A stretch of 64,000 nt of DNA from CALDTK01 sp045110575 (GTDB lineage Bacteria > Bacteroidota > Bacteroidia > Chitinophagales > Saprospiraceae): positions 1 through 64,000 of the forward strand of contig JBGCGF010000080.1 of the NCBI GenBank assembly GCA_045110575.1, given 5' to 3'. Position numbers and translations under genes: made by a program. Shown here piece after piece: positions 62,322 to 64,000 of the stretch (positions within the stretch are counted from its first letter, which is position 1; every line of letters starts with the position of its first letter). The notes beneath the pieces were generated by a model, which was given only the letters and a program-made list of their open reading frames with translations, searched no databases and had not been told where the DNA came from.

Positions 62322-64000
62322 ATGGGAAGTACTCTTACACTTGCTTTTCCAATCATCGGGCTCATCGCCCTTGGTTATACATTCTGGCGCTCGGCATGGG
62401 TCGGCAAACAGGATCCTGGTAATGAAAAGATGCAGCGCATCGGTAAAAACATTGCTGACGGCGCCATGGCCTTTCTTAAGGCTGAGTACAAAGTACTCGC
62501 TCCATTCGTACTCGTTGTAGCTGCTTTGCTTGCCTTCTCGGCAGACGCTAGCTCTTCAAGTATGCTTATCGGAGTCGCCTTCATTCTAGGTGCTATTTGC
62601 TCTGCACTTGCAGGCTTTATCGGTATGCGCGTTGCTACCAAGGCCAATACACGTACAACAGCCGCCGCTCGTACCTCACTCGGTAGGGCACTCGAAGTTG
62701 CCTTCGCCGGTGGCTCTGTAATGGGAATGGGCGTTGTCGGACTCGGCATGCTCGGTCTCGGACTTCTCTTCTTGCTCTTCAAGGGTCAGTTTATCGCTGA
62801 TGTTGGAGCGGGCGTAGACGTTTACCGCGACTCTGTGATTCGCATTATCACCGTCCTTACTGGCTTCAGTTTTGGCGCAAGCTCCATTGCACTCTTCGCA
62901 CGTGTAGGTGGTGGTATCTACACCAAGGCTGCCGATGTCGGTGCTGACCTTGTAGGTAAAGTAGAGGCGGGTATCCCTGAGGATCACCCACTCAACCCTG
63001 CGACGATTGCAGATAACGTTGGTGACAACGTTGGTGACGTAGCAGGTATGGGTGCTGACCTTTTCGAGTCTTACGTAGGATCTATCATCGGTACGATGGT
63101 AATCGGTGCTGCGACAATCGGTACAGGTGCATTCGTTGCTGGAAATGATTTCGGTGGACTTAACCTCGTATTGCTTCCGCTTGTACTTGCAGCAGTTGGA
63201 ATTTTCACTTCTATCATCGGAACGTTCTTCGTGAAGGTGAAGGAAGGTGGTGATCCACAGAAGTCTTTGAACCGAGGTGAGTTTATCGCTGCGTTCCTCA
63301 TGATTGCAGCTACGTACTTCGTTATCCAATGGATGGTTCCTGCAGAAGGATTTACCCTTTATGGCTTTGAAGTGAATGCAGCGGGACAGACCTACACTGG
63401 CCTTGGAATTTTCTTCGCCGTAATCATTGGTCTTGTTGCTGGTCTTGGTATCGGCATGATCACTGAGTACTATACAGGTACAGGAACGAAGCCAGTACGC
63501 TCTATCGTTGAGCAGTCTGGCACGGGTGCTGCAACTAATATCATCGCTGGTCTTGGAGTAGGTATGATGTCAACGGCTGTACCGATCATCATTCTCGCTG
63601 CAGCGATCATGGGTGCTTTCCACTTTGCAGGTCTTTACGGTATCGCAATTGCTGCGGTAGGTATGCTTTCAAACACAGGCATCCAGCTTGCTGTTGATGC
63701 GTACGGTCCGATTTCTGACAACGCTGGTGGTATCGCTGAGATGGCTGAGCTTCCAAGTGAGGTACGTGGACGTACCGACAAGCTTGACGCTGTGGGTAAC
63801 ACGACCGCTGCAATTGGTAAAGGATTCGCAATTGGATCTGCTGCACTTACTGCATTGGCTCTTTTTGCGGCCTTCATTACGACATACAACGTAGCTCACC
63901 CAGACACGCTCATCCGTGGAATCAACGTGATTCAAGCAGACGTAATGGCTGCACTCTTCGTAGGTGCAATGCTTCCGTTTGTATTCTCTGCACTCTCAAT
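62322..64000 (+). CDS. hppA: Membrane-bound ion-translocating pyrophosphatase (3' end beyond window)
   Basis: The frame is open from the ATG of MGSTLTLAFPIIGLIALGYTF to the window edge, 559 codons. It has GFSFGASSIALFARVGGGIYTKAADVGADLVGKVEAGIPEDHPLNPATIADNVGDNVGDVAGMGADLFESY, the pyrophosphate- and Mg-binding loop of the family, split here only for naming. Later it has EQSGTGAATNIIAGLG, GPISDNAGGIAEMAE and DAVGNTTAAIGKGFAIGSAAL. It couples pyrophosphate hydrolysis to H+ or Na+ pumping. Ala after GNTTA, where K+-independent enzymes have Lys, indicates the K+-dependent class. Confidence 0.95.
   Translation, partial: MGSTLTLAFPIIGLIALGYTFWRSAWVGKQDPGNEKMQRIGKNIADGAMAFLKAEYKVLAPFVLVVAALLAFSADASSSSMLIGVAFILGAICSALAGFIGMRVATKANTRTTAAARTSLGRALEVAFAGGSVMGMGVVGLGMLGLGLLFLLFKGQFIADVGAGVDVYRDSVIRIITVLTGFSFGASSIALFARVGGGIYTKAADVGADLVGKVEAGIPEDHPLNPATIADNVGDNVGDVAGMGADLFESYVGSIIGTMVIGAATIGTGAFVAGNDFGGLNLVLLPLVLAAVGIFTSIIGTFFVKVKEGGDPQKSLNRGEFIAAFLMIAATYFVIQWMVPAEGFTLYGFEVNAAGQTYTGLGIFFAVIIGLVAGLGIGMITEYYTGTGTKPVRSIVEQSGTGAATNIIAGLGVGMMSTAVPIIILAAAIMGAFHFAGLYGIAIAAVGMLSNTGIQLAVDAYGPISDNAGGIAEMAELPSEVRGRTDKLDAVGNTTAAIGKGFAIGSAALTALALFAAFITTYNVAHPDTLIRGINVIQADVMAALFVGAMLPFVFSALS
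62869..62882 (-). repeat. 14-mer repeat, G variant
   Basis: In hppA, plus strand coding SFGAS within a conserved motif of the family. Confidence 0.9.

Noticed and set aside
62676..63329. 217-codon minus-strand frame rich in RSD/EERSD
   Set aside because: It lies fully within hppA, whose sequence is conserved on the plus strand.

Overview
The window comes from a Bacteroidota chromosome, probably an aquatic one. The evidence is several secreted proteins with type IX secretion (T9SS) C-terminal sorting domains, a CarboxypepD_reg/plug/beta-barrel outer-membrane protein, DUF5686 and DUF5723 proteins, two ECF sigma/membrane-partner operons, and a TAnnTTTG -7 box at clpS. No rRNA, tRNA or CRISPR array was seen. 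Assignment below phylum level is not possible by eye.

Layout. 0-5 kb (minus strand): two tandem T9SS sulfatases, one with an internal stop, then an ECF sigma factor, a small membrane protein and a Spy/CpxP-like protein. 5-12.4 kb: a beta-helix lipoprotein, a P-loop kinase, a 1433-residue T9SS beta-propeller/LamG protein and a REP-associated transposase between two pairs of inverted REP-like repeats. 12.4-23 kb: small DUF genes, two MscS paralogues flanking an outer-membrane receptor, a four-CHRD T9SS protein and an aquaglyceroporin. 23.4-30.5 kb: a type I restriction locus in the order hsdM-hsdS-prrC-hsdR, as in the E. coli prr locus, so restriction is paired with a suicide anticodon nuclease. 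31-43.7 kb: glyA, a four-gene redox-signalling cassette (cNMP-sensing kinase, response regulator-thioredoxin reductase fusion, UBP zinc finger, bestrophin), a TPR histidine kinase split by an in-frame TGA, and a DctPQM TRAP transporter. 43.8-55.6 kb: outer-membrane and secreted proteins, dnaX and a second ECF sigma operon. 56-64 kb: lgt, a peroxiredoxin, the N-degron pair clpS-aat, a lipoprotein-type peptide deformylase, an M23 peptidase and the start of a membrane pyrophosphatase.

The most striking signal crosses all these genes. The 14-mer GCTTBCGCCAAAAC (B = C, G or T) occurs 18 times exactly, on both strands and in all codon phases, and once as an inverted pair that forms a perfect rho-independent terminator. 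This is the behaviour of the DNA uptake sequences of Neisseria and Haemophilus, which to my knowledge are not described for Bacteroidota. Other notable points are an A9 tract in dnaX where slippage in either direction gives a stop within a few codons, triple 12-bp repeats in hsdS, a 159-bp MITE-like element with a conserved internal hairpin, and a 44-bp perfect palindrome inserted in a decayed glyA fragment.
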